A stretch of DNA of 64,000 nt from UBA6059 sp964351595 (GTDB lineage Bacteria > Bacteroidota > Bacteroidia > Cytophagales > Cyclobacteriaceae): assembly GCA_964351595.1 (NCBI GenBank), contig CAYGOT010000009.1, positions 1 through 64,000 of the forward strand, given 5' to 3'. Position numbers and translations under genes: made by a program. Shown here one piece after another: positions 9,282 through 18,322 of this stretch (position 1 is the first letter of the stretch; each line of letters begins with the position of its first letter). The notes beneath the pieces are model-generated. The model saw only the letters and a list, made by a program, of their open reading frames with translations. It was not told where the DNA came from and ran no database searches.

Positions 9282-10406
9282 ATGCGAATACTTGCCTATA
9301 TCATCCAAAAGGAGTTTATCCAGATCATTAGGAACAAAGCGCTCCTACCTATGATGACGATACTACCCGTCATCCAGCTGATCGTACTTTCCAATGCAGC
9401 TTCTAATGAGGTGAAAAATGTCAATGTAGTGGTCGTTGATCAGGATAGAAGCGAAATGTCCCGACGCTTGATCTACAAAATCAATGCTTCCAACGAGTTC
9501 TCCATCGTGTCTTCTCCTCCGGATGAGAAATCCGCCATGACCACAATTCAGGACAATGAAGCGGATATTGCCCTTCAGATTCCACCCAATTTTGAGCGTG
9601 AGTATCTCAGAGGGGAAGGGGCGAGTATCCAAATGCTTGCCAACGCGATCAACGGTCAGCAAGCCACGGTAGGTTCGGGTTATCTGGCTGCCATAGTTGG
9701 GGATTTCAACAAGGAGATCATGGCGGAGGTACCCATTCAGTTAATTAGGGAGCAGGGGCAAAGCGGTCAGGTACTCATCGCCTCCCGCAATTGGTACAAT
9801 CCAGAGTTGAGCTATTCAGACTTCATGGTGCCGGGCATCCTGGCGGAAATCACGGCTTTACTAACTATTGTCCTCACTGCCATGAACGTAGTGAGAGAGC
9901 GGGAGATCGGCACGATTGAGCAAATCAACGTTACTCCTATTAAGAAGTGGCAGTTCATTTTGGGGAAGTTGATCCCATTCCTATGCGTTGGGCTTCTTCT
10001 CTTAACAGTGGGTCTTACCGCAGGGAGATTGATCTTTGACATACCGATGCGTGGGAGTATTCCTTTGATTTTTGGTTATGCCATTGTCAACCTGATTGCA
10101 GTACTAGGTCTGGGACTGTTGATTTCAAATTTTGCGGATACGCAACAGCAGGCGATTTTCGTCGCATTCTTTTTCATACTCATCTTCATACTCATGTGCG
10201 GGCTGTTTACGCCCATAGAGAGCATGCCCAAGTGGGCGCAGTATGCCACTATTCCCAATCCTCTGGCACATTTCATCTCGGTATCCCGAAAGGTATTGAT
10301 CAAGGGCAGTGGTTTTACGGATATAAGGATGGAATTTATCTACACGATCTTATTGGCGGTATTCACCAATTCGATGGCTATTCTGAGCTATCAGAAGCAG
10401 GAATAG
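9282..10406 (+). CDS. ABC-2 type permease (YbhR-like)
   Basis: 374 residues with the same plan as the preceding permease: N-terminal anchor, periplasmic domain, then five membrane segments with VVREREIGTIEQINVTPIKK as the coupling motif. Last gene of the TetR-controlled operon. The substrate cannot be read from sequence; relatives export cationic drugs and dyes. Confidence 0.88.
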   Translation: MRILAYIIQKEFIQIIRNKALLPMMTILPVIQLIVLSNAASNEVKNVNVVVVDQDRSEMSRRLIYKINASNEFSIVSSPPDEKSAMTTIQDNEADIALQIPPNFEREYLRGEGASIQMLANAINGQQATVGSGYLAAIVGDFNKEIMAEVPIQLIREQGQSGQVLIASRNWYNPELSYSDFMVPGILAEITALLTIVLTAMNVVREREIGTIEQINVTPIKKWQFILGKLIPFLCVGLLLLTVGLTAGRLIFDIPMRGSIPLIFGYAIVNLIAVLGLGLLISNFADTQQQAIFVAFFFILIFILMCGLFTPIESMPKWAQYATIPNPLAHFISVSRKVLIKGSGFTDIRMEFIYTILLAVFTNSMAILSYQKQE

Positions 10407-10555
10407 GTCATTTCACCGAGCTAAAGTCAGAAAGTGCCCATCCAGCCGTTATAAGACAATTATTTACAGAATAATCGTTGATTTCTATGCTTAATTGATG
10501 TTTTGTGAAGGTTATTGATTTGTTAAACAATGGTGATGTCTTTATTATTGCGCCA

Positions 10556-11845
10556 ATGAACGTGCAGCAAATATTCCCTCTGAAGAGGACATTAGTCATT
10601 TTGATTGCACTGAGTTTCTACTCTTTCTCGATGAAGGAAGAGATTGCTCCCAGGACTTTTGTCGCTCCTAAGGCCATCATACCCATGGCGCTCACCAACG
10701 AGATCAGTGATGCACCTAGCCTGGAACCGCTCGATAGCACCTTTCAGCGATTTGTTAAAGATTGGAGGCTGGTAGGAGCGTCCGTAGCAGTGATGAAAGA
10801 AGGCAAGCTGGTCTATGCCAAGGGCTTTGGCAAACCGGAGCGAAGGACAGATGAGTTACTGCAGCCGTATCATCAATTTAGGTTGGCCAGTGTGAGTAAG
10901 CTGATCACCGCTACCGCAATCATGAAGCTGGTCGATGACGGAAAGCTTTCACTGGACAGCAAAGTCTTTGGTAAAGAGGGTATCCTCAATTCGGAAGCCT
11001 ATGCTAATCCCTACGATAGCCGCGTATACGATATTACAGTGGAGCATTTATTGCGACATCTTGGCGGTTGGAGCCTGTTGACGATAGGTGACCCCATGTT
11101 CAAGCCGGTCTACATTGCGCAGGAGCTTGGCATCAAAGGACCTCCATCATTTGACCAGATAGCTAGTTTCGTACTTCGCTACAGGATTCCCTACCGACCA
11201 GGTAGCAGGTATGAGTATTCCAATTTCGGCTACTGCCTGCTGGATCGTGTGATCGAGACAGTCACCAACATGCCTTATGAGGACTATGTAAAGTATCATA
11301 TACTCCTACCCAACGACATCAATGATATGCACATCGGCCGCAATATGCTCGAAGAGCGTCAGGAGGGTGAAGTAGTTCACTATGACGACAGCAGGAGCAA
11401 TGTGCGTGAGTCCTTTGACGGTAGTGGTGAAATGGTACCTACTACCTATGGTGCCACTGACATCCGTACCCTGGAAGGCGCGGGAGGGTGGATGGCGAGC
11501 TCTACCGAGCTACTCAAACTGATTAGCTTGATCGATGGGTATGCTGATAAGCCGGATATTCTCAGTCATGAGGCTATCCTCAAAATGGTAGATACCAACG
11601 TGCCTGGTCGTTCACCGATAGGCTGGAGAAAAATATACGATGAATGGACATGGATGCGCACCGGTACACTCGCTGGGTCTTCGGCTATCGTCATGCGCCA
11701 GGACGATGGCTTTACCTGGGCAGTGCTGGTCAATACCAGCAACTGGAGGAGCCGCCGCTTCAACTCTCGTGTGAAGTGGATGATGTCTGAAACACTTGCC
11801 AAGATTGAGGAGTGGCCCGAGAGAGATCTTTTCCAGTTTAGATAA
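10556..11845 (+). CDS. Serine hydrolase of the beta-lactamase/class C family
   Basis: About 430 residues from ATG 10556 (a GTG at 10505 is possible). An N-terminal membrane or signal segment is followed by the SxxK nucleophile motif (LASVSKLITATAIMK, Ser-Val-Ser-Lys) near residue 112 and the YxN motif (YEYSNFGYCLLD). The usual C-terminal HTG is replaced by RTGTLAGS. Likely an esterase, D-amino-acid peptidase or penicillin-binding-like enzyme in the periplasm, not necessarily a resistance enzyme. Its stop is 8 nt from the convergent neighbour's stop. Confidence 0.82.
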   Translation: MNVQQIFPLKRTLVILIALSFYSFSMKEEIAPRTFVAPKAIIPMALTNEISDAPSLEPLDSTFQRFVKDWRLVGASVAVMKEGKLVYAKGFGKPERRTDELLQPYHQFRLASVSKLITATAIMKLVDDGKLSLDSKVFGKEGILNSEAYANPYDSRVYDITVEHLLRHLGGWSLLTIGDPMFKPVYIAQELGIKGPPSFDQIASFVLRYRIPYRPGSRYEYSNFGYCLLDRVIETVTNMPYEDYVKYHILLPNDINDMHIGRNMLEERQEGEVVHYDDSRSNVRESFDGSGEMVPTTYGATDIRTLEGAGGWMASSTELLKLISLIDGYADKPDILSHEAILKMVDTNVPGRSPIGWRKIYDEWTWMRTGTLAGSSAIVMRQDDGFTWAVLVNTSNWRSRRFNSRVKWMMSETLAKIEEWPERDLFQFR

Positions 11846-11853
11846 CCTTCCTG

Positions 11854-13317
11854 CTAATTCAGCTTCACAGGTTGGAGCGTGTAGTAGTCTTGTCCCTCTT
11901 TTCTGTAATAAGTTCTTACCAGAAAAGTATCGTTGAACCATCGTGTGACCCTCGCTTGACCCAGCCGATTAACAAGACCATCTTGGGGAAAAATGACCTG
12001 TTCACCTCCCTGAATATCAAATGATCTCACCTGATCCCCATAGAAGCCTAAAATCTTCTCACCACTCTTATCAGCGAACACATTCTTGTTGTTGAGTGTG
12101 GAGAGGTGATCTACATCTTTGGTGATGTACTTACGACTTGATCCTATTTTTCCATCTAAGGTGAGTGCCACTCTGATGTGACAAGCATATTCAAATCCTG
12201 TTGCCATGGCATTGTTGATCTGCGCGTCTCGGTACCGCATCTCTATGATCTGGGTGCCGGATCCGGTAAATCCGCCTGTGCCACCGAAAAAACTGCCCGG
12301 AGACATGAAGTTCTCGAAATTGCGGTAGTCCCGCTCGATCTCCTTTTCGGTCTGGTTCTTAGATCGAAACTTTTGTTGATACACTTCCAGCCACATGATG
12401 ATTGAATCATCTTCAACAGACACTTCTTCAAACAAAAATGCATTGTTACTTCTGACGATGGCTTTTTCATCAGAAACCGTACCTAGTACTAAAGCCTTGC
12501 TCTCACCCCATATATCCTTAAGAGGCACCTCCACATAAGACTTAGTAGCCAGGTCAATGGTGAAGAGTCCATCTGCCTTGGCCTCATCCTTGCCATATTG
12601 ACCAATGATGTACCGACTATCTATGAGTTGGATTTTTGAAAGCTCGGCTTTCGACAGTATGTCAATCGGAACGACCTCATATTCATCATTGACAAGACGA
12701 TGAACTACCAGCCTGTTGAGCTTTTGAAGCTTGTCGGCTATAATGAATTGAAATTCACCGTTGATGATCTGAGTAGAAACTACCTGAGCTTTAGCTTGAT
12801 TGACATTTAACGGTAGTACTTCGGTGGATCTGGTAAAAAGGTTCAACTTCAGAATAGCCGGAGACCCGCGTAAAACCCCCTCTACCCACACATGCTCTTG
12901 TAATCCATGCAAGCTTCGGATTTCAAATTTTTCTGGTAAGATAAAACTAGCCGTATCTACAGCACCGTATTGTGCGTCCATTCGCGATAGACGGATGTAA
13001 TCTCCGGGCGTCTGAAAAAGCAGGTAGATGTGCTGACCCGAATTGTAGTTGGCAACAATGCGATCACCCTCTTGAAAGTAGATGAACTGCTCCCACTTTT
13101 GTGCAAAACTGGTGTCGTACTGGGTGTACTTCAGATAGAATTCACCCTCACTTTTTTGATAGAGGAGTGAATCAAATACGACAAAGCCATGAGATCCGGT
13201 TGGCATAGCCGTGACGGCCGACTGTTTGAGATCGACCGGGACGGTGAATTGTGCCCAGGAGGTAAGCGTGCTGGCAAAATAGAGAAGGAATGCAATAAGC
13301 TGTCGGCTGATATTCAT
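11854..13317 (-). CDS. Secreted protein of unknown function
   Basis: 487 residues with a signal peptide (about 1-22, ending SWAQ), then beta-rich sequence with recurrent aromatic strands (YLKYTQYDTSF, QHIYLLFQTP, QFIIADKLQKLNRLV). A Gly-rich stretch (SFFGGTGGFTGSG) lies near residue 345. No catalytic motif or T9SS signal is visible. I do not recognise the family; a propeller-like or periplasmic scaffold fold is possible. Confidence 0.75.
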   Translation of the reverse strand: MNISRQLIAFLLYFASTLTSWAQFTVPVDLKQSAVTAMPTGSHGFVVFDSLLYQKSEGEFYLKYTQYDTSFAQKWEQFIYFQEGDRIVANYNSGQHIYLLFQTPGDYIRLSRMDAQYGAVDTASFILPEKFEIRSLHGLQEHVWVEGVLRGSPAILKLNLFTRSTEVLPLNVNQAKAQVVSTQIINGEFQFIIADKLQKLNRLVVHRLVNDEYEVVPIDILSKAELSKIQLIDSRYIIGQYGKDEAKADGLFTIDLATKSYVEVPLKDIWGESKALVLGTVSDEKAIVRSNNAFLFEEVSVEDDSIIMWLEVYQQKFRSKNQTEKEIERDYRNFENFMSPGSFFGGTGGFTGSGTQIIEMRYRDAQINNAMATGFEYACHIRVALTLDGKIGSSRKYITKDVDHLSTLNNKNVFADKSGEKILGFYGDQVRSFDIQGGEQVIFPQDGLVNRLGQARVTRWFNDTFLVRTYYRKEGQDYYTLQPVKLN

Positions 13318-13452
13318 GCGGGATTCTGATAAGGCATAATGATAACAATATCGAGCTGTTCACCCCTATAAACAAGTAATTTGCGTTACCTGATAATAAA
13401 AAAATCGAGTCTGGTAAGACTCGATTTTAATGTGCCTGCGAGCATTAATTGC

Positions 13453-13917
13453 TCACCAGGTAGTTCCTTTTAGTTCTCTGGTAGCTCTCATGATATCCCG
13501 ACGACTCACCTGACCTTTGAGGACTCCCTTATCATCCACTACCGGGAACCTCCTGAACTGGGTAGAAAGAAACTCGTCGGCCACTTCCACCACGTCCTTG
13601 TCCACTGAAATGGTTCTTACATTGGTGCTCATGTAATCAGACACACTGCCTTTATTATTCGGCTGATTGTGGTATCTGGCATCTACGATGATACGCAGAC
13701 AATCCTTCTCGGAGAGCATCCCGACCAGCTCCTTTTTTTCATTTAGCACTGGTGCACCGGAGATTCTCTTCTCAAGCATGACATCAATCGCATCTTGTAT
13801 TTCCTGATCAGGACTGAAAGTAATCAGATTTCTGGCCATGTATTTGGTGACAGATTCGTACTTGACCTCTCCTTTGGTATTATCTTCAACTTTTCTTCCC
13901 TGGAAGTTCATAGGCAT
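13453..13917 (-). CDS. CBS-domain pair protein
   Basis: 154 residues made almost entirely of two CBS motifs: VTKYMARNLITFSPDQEIQD to SGAPVLNEKKELVGMLSEKD, and VSDYMSTNVRTISVDKDVVE to FRRFPVVDDKGVLKGQVSRR. Such stand-alone CBS modules sense adenine nucleotides and bind partner proteins; the partner is not evident. A second CBS-pair gene lies at 37541, so the window holds two paralogous modules. Confidence 0.87.
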   Translation of the reverse strand: MPMNFQGRKVEDNTKGEVKYESVTKYMARNLITFSPDQEIQDAIDVMLEKRISGAPVLNEKKELVGMLSEKDCLRIIVDARYHNQPNNKGSVSDYMSTNVRTISVDKDVVEVADEFLSTQFRRFPVVDDKGVLKGQVSRRDIMRATRELKGTTW

Positions 13918-14316
13918 GGTTTATTTAAAGTTCGACAATTGACTGCCCGCTAGAGAAAACGGGATAAGAATATACAATAATTTAGGTTGAATCCAAACAG
14001 GAGCAGAGTCCTGGAATAAATTAATAAATGATGTCTCCCCAACCTTCAGCTATTTCCGATAGGTATGATCTACCGATAAAATGATGATGCGGGATTTTAG
14101 AAAATAAATCTTGTGAATTGGAGAACTAAACCTCATATTGGTGCGTTAGCCAATGAGCTATAAAAAAAGACAAAAAGTATTGCGCTGTATATGATATTCT
14201 TCTACCTTCGCGGACTTTTGGCGTTAATCAGTTGAAAATTAATCAATCGCTGTAACCATTTAGCTACAGTCGGTGTTAAATCATCGTTATCATAAATTTT
14301 ACATTAAGGACAACAT
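13918..14316. other. Intergenic region before the primary sigma gene
   Basis: About 400 nt without a credible gene. It contains an exact copy of the dispersed 10-mer (TTCCGATAGG, 14054-14063) followed closely by a partial inverted copy (CTACCGATAA), the sigma-gene promoter at 14180-14210 and a leader of roughly 100 nt with a small hairpin (CTGTA...TACAG, about 14250-14270). Confidence 0.6.
14180..14210 (+). promoter_or_regulatory. Bacteroidetes-type promoter of the primary sigma gene
   Basis: TTG (14180-14182), 20 nt, then TACCTTCG (14203-14210) fits the Bacteroidetes consensus TTTG-N19-21-TAnnTTTG with one mismatch in the -7 box. The implied start near 14217 gives a leader of about 100 nt. 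Confidence 0.5.
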
Positions 14317-15189
14317 ATGCGACAACTTAAGATCACTCAGTCAATTACTAACCGTAGGGAAAGCCATACACTAGAGAAGTATTTTACCGAGGTTAGTAGC
14401 GTTCCGATGATCACTCCTGATGAGGAGGTTACTTTAGCAAAGAGAATACGCGAAGGAGACGAGCTGGCGTTAGAGAAGCTTGTCAAGGCCAACCTTAGGT
14501 TTGTCGTATCTGTAGCGAAACAATATCAAAATAGAAGTTTGCCATTGAATGACCTGATCAACGAGGGAAACCTTGGTCTGATTAAGGCGGCTAAGAAATT
14601 TGATGAAACGAAAGGTTTCAAATTTATCTCTTACGCAGTGTGGTGGATCAGGCAGTCGATCATGCAGGCGCTCGCAGAGCAGTCTCGTATCGTCCGTCTA
14701 CCGATGAATAAGTCTGGTGCGATCAACCAGATCAGAAGGGCGTACGCTGAGCTTGAGCAGAAGTTTGAGCGTGAGCCTACTGAGGAGGAATTGGCAGACA
14801 TCCTTGAGATGAAGCCTAATGAAGTGCGAAACACCCTCGGTGCTGAAGTGAAGCAGATGTCTATGGATGCTCCATTCGGTGAGGATGAGTCTGGTTCGTT
14901 ACTTGATGTATTGGAGAACCATGCCACTGGTGCTACTGACTCAGGGATGGTATTCAGCGACTCGTTGAAAGTTGAGACGATGCGTGCATTGTCTACCTTG
15001 ACCGCACGTGAGCGTGAGGTAGTGATGATGAGCTTCGGTATCGGTCATGACAATCCATTCACTCTGGAGGAGATCGGTGATGTGATGGGCTTGACACGAG
15101 AGCGTGTAAGACAAATAAGAGAGAAGGCACTCCAGAAATTGAGAGAGCCCTCTAAGAACAGAAGATTGAAAGAATTCTGCGCGACCTGA
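14317..15189 (+). CDS. rpoD: Primary RNA polymerase sigma factor
   Basis: 290 residues. It lacks region 1.1, as is usual in Bacteroidetes. Region 1.2 (LEKYFTEVSSVPMITPDEEV), region 2 (LVKANLRFVVSVAKQYQNR; DLINEGNLGLIKAAKKFD; FISYAVWWIRQSIMQALAEQ), region 3, and region 4 with its HTH (TLEEIGDVMGLTRERVRQIR) are all complete. It directs RNA polymerase to the TAnnTTTG-type promoters seen in this window. A strong intrinsic terminator follows directly. Confidence 0.95.
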   Translation: MRQLKITQSITNRRESHTLEKYFTEVSSVPMITPDEEVTLAKRIREGDELALEKLVKANLRFVVSVAKQYQNRSLPLNDLINEGNLGLIKAAKKFDETKGFKFISYAVWWIRQSIMQALAEQSRIVRLPMNKSGAINQIRRAYAELEQKFEREPTEEELADILEMKPNEVRNTLGAEVKQMSMDAPFGEDESGSLLDVLENHATGATDSGMVFSDSLKVETMRALSTLTAREREVVMMSFGIGHDNPFTLEEIGDVMGLTRERVRQIREKALQKLREPSKNRRLKEFCAT

Positions 15190-15214
15190 TCCGCAGTTGA
15201 CTTAAAGCATATTG

Positions 15215-15240
15215 AAAACCCCGCACTAGCGGGGTTTTTT
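15215..15240 (+). terminator. Intrinsic terminator after the sigma gene
   Basis: A perfect stem (AAAACCCCGC / GCGGGGTTTT, 2-4 nt loop) followed by a T run. It lies 25 nt past the stop. Its symmetric A and T tracts could serve the convergent MFS gene as well. Confidence 0.9.
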
Positions 15241-15241
15241 G

Positions 15242-16390
15242 TTACAGGCGTACTCGACTTGACAGTAGTGCAATCGTGAGACAGAGAATGGCGACCACAC
15301 CCATCGCCAACCCCAGACTGGTAGCATCAGCAATCCACCCTATCAGCGGAGGACCAACGAGAAATCCGGAGTAGCTGAAAGTTGCCACGGCTGCTATGCC
15401 TGCACCTGAGGACATGCCAGGCGTTTTTGCGCTAGCTGAGAAGAATACAGGCACCAAACAGCTTAAGCCGAGCCCAACAAATGAAAAGCCCACAATCGCC
15501 AGGATCGGAGAGCTAACCAACAAGGCAATGCTGATACCAATGAAGGCAATAGAAGCTCCATATACCACAATACGGCGGTTGCCCAGGCGGGGAATGAGCA
15601 TGTCACCTGAAAACCTACCAATAGCCATCATCATGGCATAGCCTGAGAACGCCAAACCTGTGTAGAACGGGCCACTCTGAAGTCCCTCTGTCATGTACAC
15701 GGCGCTCCAATCCGCAATTACTCCTTCGCTAAACATGGTGCAAAAAGCGAGGAATGCCAATCCAAAAACAGCCTTTTTGGGAAGCGCAAAGGCATGTCCT
15801 TCGACAGCTTCCTCATCACTGTATCTAAGAAGTGTAGGAAGCAAAAAGAGCACGACCACAAACAGAATCACCGCCATGGAGGTCAGATGAATTTTTGGAT
15901 CCACACCAAAGCCGACGAAGATGCTTCCTATGCCTGAGCCGACCATGGCGCCAAGGCTCCACATCCCATGACATGTCGACATGATGGGATGATTGCACTT
16001 TTTCTCTGTCACGGCCGCAGCGGCATTCATCGTGATATCCATATAGGCCGTACATAGTCCATAGATAAATAGCACAGCCATTAGGCTGAACTGATCTATA
16101 CCGTAGACCGGTAGAGATGCAGTCATTAGAAATAGGACGGTGCTGAGTGCTGTGGCTTTCCCCAAGCCTTGTTTGTTGATCAGGCCACCACAGAAGGGCA
16201 TGATGAGAATAGCTCCAACCGGCATACCCAGAATAGCCAGACCGAGATCTGCGGCGCTTAAGCCCAAGTCAGTTTTCATATCTGGAATACGGGTAACCCA
16301 GTTGCCAAACATGATGCTGTTGAAAGAAAAAATAAGGCCTACCGTCCGACTATCTCGATGGCGGAAGAAACTCCAAAGGTGATCAAGCAT
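15242..16390 (-). CDS. MFS transporter (YbjJ-like)
   Basis: 382 residues, 12 predicted membrane segments with the family opening FSFNSIMFGNWVTRIPDMKT and GLSAADLGLAILGMPVGAI. It resembles YbjJ-type major facilitator transporters; the substrate is unknown. Its start overlaps the VOC gene's end by 8 nt, making a three-gene operon DeoR-VOC-MFS, so a sugar or sugar-derived substrate is a fair guess. Confidence 0.82.
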   Translation of the reverse strand: MLDHLWSFFRHRDSRTVGLIFSFNSIMFGNWVTRIPDMKTDLGLSAADLGLAILGMPVGAILIMPFCGGLINKQGLGKATALSTVLFLMTASLPVYGIDQFSLMAVLFIYGLCTAYMDITMNAAAAVTEKKCNHPIMSTCHGMWSLGAMVGSGIGSIFVGFGVDPKIHLTSMAVILFVVVLFLLPTLLRYSDEEAVEGHAFALPKKAVFGLAFLAFCTMFSEGVIADWSAVYMTEGLQSGPFYTGLAFSGYAMMMAIGRFSGDMLIPRLGNRRIVVYGASIAFIGISIALLVSSPILAIVGFSFVGLGLSCLVPVFFSASAKTPGMSSGAGIAAVATFSYSGFLVGPPLIGWIADATSLGLAMGVVAILCLTIALLSSRVRL

Positions 16391-16787
16391 TGGACGAGGG
16401 GCAAGTCAGTTCAACTCTATTCTGATCAGGGTCGAGGATTACACTTTCGTAGTAGCCATCACCGGTAGTACGAGGGCCATCTAGGCATGGATAGCCATCA
16501 CCGACTAGCCTTTCTGTTAGCTGATTTACCGCATCTTTTGATGAGGTCTCCAGCGCCATGTGGATGTAGCCGGTGAATTGAGCGTGCACATCATCTTTGC
16601 TGTCCGGTACACTCTCCATGGTCATCAACTCTAGCCTACAGCCGTCTTCAAATGAGATAAAGTAGGAGGCGAACTTCTTTTTCTCGTTGATATACTTCTG
16701 ATTGGCAGTACCCTGAAAATAGTGGACGTAGAAGTTTTTCATGACCTCAAGTTGGTTAGTCCAAATGGCAATGTGTTCTATTCTCAT
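16383..16787 (-). CDS. VOC-superfamily (glyoxalase-like) protein
   Basis: 134 residues with the paired beta-alpha-beta-beta-beta units of the vicinal oxygen chelate fold: MRIEHIAIWTNQLEVMKNFY at the start (metal His in RIEHIAI) and SVILDPDQNRVELTCP at the end (metal Glu). Lyase, dioxygenase or resistance roles all occur in the family. It overlaps its neighbours on both sides by 4 and 8 nt. Confidence 0.85.
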   Translation of the reverse strand: MRIEHIAIWTNQLEVMKNFYVHYFQGTANQKYINEKKKFASYFISFEDGCRLELMTMESVPDSKDDVHAQFTGYIHMALETSSKDAVNQLTERLVGDGYPCLDGPRTTGDGYYESVILDPDQNRVELTCPSSNA

Positions 16788-17533
16788 AAGAGTTTGGGGT
16801 GCTTGGTAGCGTAAAGTGATTTCAAAGAAGGTTCGAGTGTGTCTTCCAGTGCCAGATAATCGATTGCGTCAAAATCACAGACTCTGTATCGAACTGCTGT
16901 TTCTACTTTATCGTTAGTAGCAAGGACCAGCGTTTTTTGACTTGCTTCTATCATTTTCTGCTTCACAAAGTTCTCCTCTGCATAAGGTGTGGTGAGTCCT
17001 TGCCTATGATGAATGCTACATGCACCAACGACACATAGCTCAGGGTTGAAATTTTCTATTTGCCGAATGGTTTCCTGCCCTTTAAAAACTTTAGAAACCG
17101 GATCATAAGCACCTCCCAGCATGTGCAGCTTAATGTTGTCCAGCTTTGACAGGTATTCCGCTAGGGGCAGGCTATTCGTGACGATCTCCAGGGGCATGAG
17201 TGGAGGGAGGTGATGCACTAGCGTAAAATTGGTAGTGCCACCATCGATCATAAGCATCATACCTTCATCGATAAGCTTGAGGGACTTCTGACAAAGGTCT
17301 TTCTTACTCTCGGAGGAGAAGTCCAGACGCTGATCAAAACCTTCCGGTGTGATCGGCTTGGGAATGGCTCCACCGTGTACTTTTTGTAGAATGCCGCGGC
17401 TGGCCAGCTCATGGAGGTCTCGCCGGATGGTATCATCTGAGACCTGCAGTTCTTCGCTAAGTTCGGTTGAACTCACGCGATTATCCTGCCGCAGCTTAGC
17501 AATGATGGCACTATAGCGTTCTTCTTTTAGCAA
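16784..17533 (-). CDS. DeoR-family transcriptional regulator
   Basis: 249 residues. The N-terminal HTH (SSTELSEELQVSDDTIRRDL) and following wing (GILQKVHGGAIP) are classic DeoR. The C-terminal DeoRC sensor (about 75-235, MLMIDGGTTNFTLVHHLP; VGACSIH) binds phosphorylated sugars in characterised members. First gene of the operon with the VOC and MFS genes. A GCAATATTGC palindrome upstream (17569-17578) is a candidate operator. Confidence 0.9.
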   Translation of the reverse strand: MLKEERYSAIIAKLRQDNRVSSTELSEELQVSDDTIRRDLHELASRGILQKVHGGAIPKPITPEGFDQRLDFSSESKKDLCQKSLKLIDEGMMLMIDGGTTNFTLVHHLPPLMPLEIVTNSLPLAEYLSKLDNIKLHMLGGAYDPVSKVFKGQETIRQIENFNPELCVVGACSIHHRQGLTTPYAEENFVKQKMIEASQKTLVLATNDKVETAVRYRVCDFDAIDYLALEDTLEPSLKSLYATKHPKLL

Positions 17534-17568
17534 TGCAGTATTATGCGGTTAATTGCGGGTTTGTATTA

Positions 17569-17578
17569 GCAATATTGC
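17569..17578. promoter_or_regulatory. Palindrome between the DeoR and SemiSWEET genes
   Basis: GCAATATTGC sits in the 69-nt divergent gap, with related half-sites GCAAT and ATTGC nearby (17530 and 17552 regions). It could be a DeoR operator controlling both directions; evidence is only the symmetry and position. Confidence 0.35.
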
Positions 17579-17602
17579 AGATAAGTCTGTATTTATGCAA
17601 AT

Positions 17603-17860
17603 ATGAAGGGAATTGATTACCTGGGATTGTTTGCGGGGATGCTCACTACCATTTCTTTTTTGCCACAAGTGATCAAGACATGGAAGACCCAATCGGCCAG
17701 GGATTTGTCATTGGAGATGTTTTTGATATTCTGCACTGGAGTCCTGCTGTGGCTGATTTACGGCTTGATTGTGGGTAATGTACCCATCATCGTTTCTAAC
17801 TGCCTGACCATTATGCTGGCAGGGTCGATTCTCTACTTTAAGCTATTCCGGGATAGATAG
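17603..17860 (+). CDS. SemiSWEET-type sugar transporter (PQ-loop/MtN3)
   Basis: 85 residues with three membrane segments and the PQ motif (ISFLPQVIKTWKTQSARDLS). This is the length and layout of bacterial SemiSWEETs, which dimerise to move sugars down their gradient. It is divergent from the DeoR-VOC-MFS operon, supporting a sugar-related locus. Its 3' end overlaps the convergent cupin gene by 18 nt. Confidence 0.9.
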   Translation: MKGIDYLGLFAGMLTTISFLPQVIKTWKTQSARDLSLEMFLIFCTGVLLWLIYGLIVGNVPIIVSNCLTIMLAGSILYFKLFRDR

Positions 17861-18322
17861 CTCCTCAATAATCTGCTGATGTTGCGGGTATGTGCGGAGA
17901 AGCTCCGACCTGGGTACGAGCTCGAAATCTTCGAATTCAAAGCCAGGAGCTACCATGCAGCCTACCAGAATGTATCCTGAACCTTCCGGTAGTGTGGCAC
18001 CAAAAAGATGTCCCTTGGGAATCACGACCTGCAGATGATCCTCAGGACCAATTCGCTCCACATGGTACTTCCCTTCAGGGGAAATAAAATGAATGTCGGC
18101 TGGATCTCCGGCATGGAAATACCAAACCTCATCAGCACCAAGCCTATGGAAATGTGACCGATCCCCTGACTCCAGCAGATAATAGATACTGGTCGCTGTG
18201 CTTCGAGTTTTGCCTTCAGGACTTGTGACCTGCGCAGGAGATTTGAAGGATTCACGGTAGTAGCCACCCTCCGGATGAGGTTTCATATCCAGCTTTTCAA
18301 TCCAATACTTCGCGCTAGGCAT
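17843..18322 (-). CDS. DUF985/cupin_5 protein
   Basis: 159 residues with the family opening (IEKLDMKPHPEGGYYRESF) and cupin strands (IYYLLESGDRSHFHRL; DEVWYFHAGDP; HLQVVIPKGHLFGATL). The His residues of HFHRL and the Glu of DEVW could bind a metal. Function unknown. Its ATG overlaps the upstream ureohydrolase stop by 8 nt, so the two are probably translated together. Confidence 0.85.
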   Translation of the reverse strand: MPSAKYWIEKLDMKPHPEGGYYRESFKSPAQVTSPEGKTRSTATSIYYLLESGDRSHFHRLGADEVWYFHAGDPADIHFISPEGKYHVERIGPEDHLQVVIPKGHLFGATLPEGSGYILVGCMVAPGFEFEDFELVPRSELLRTYPQHQQIIEELSIPE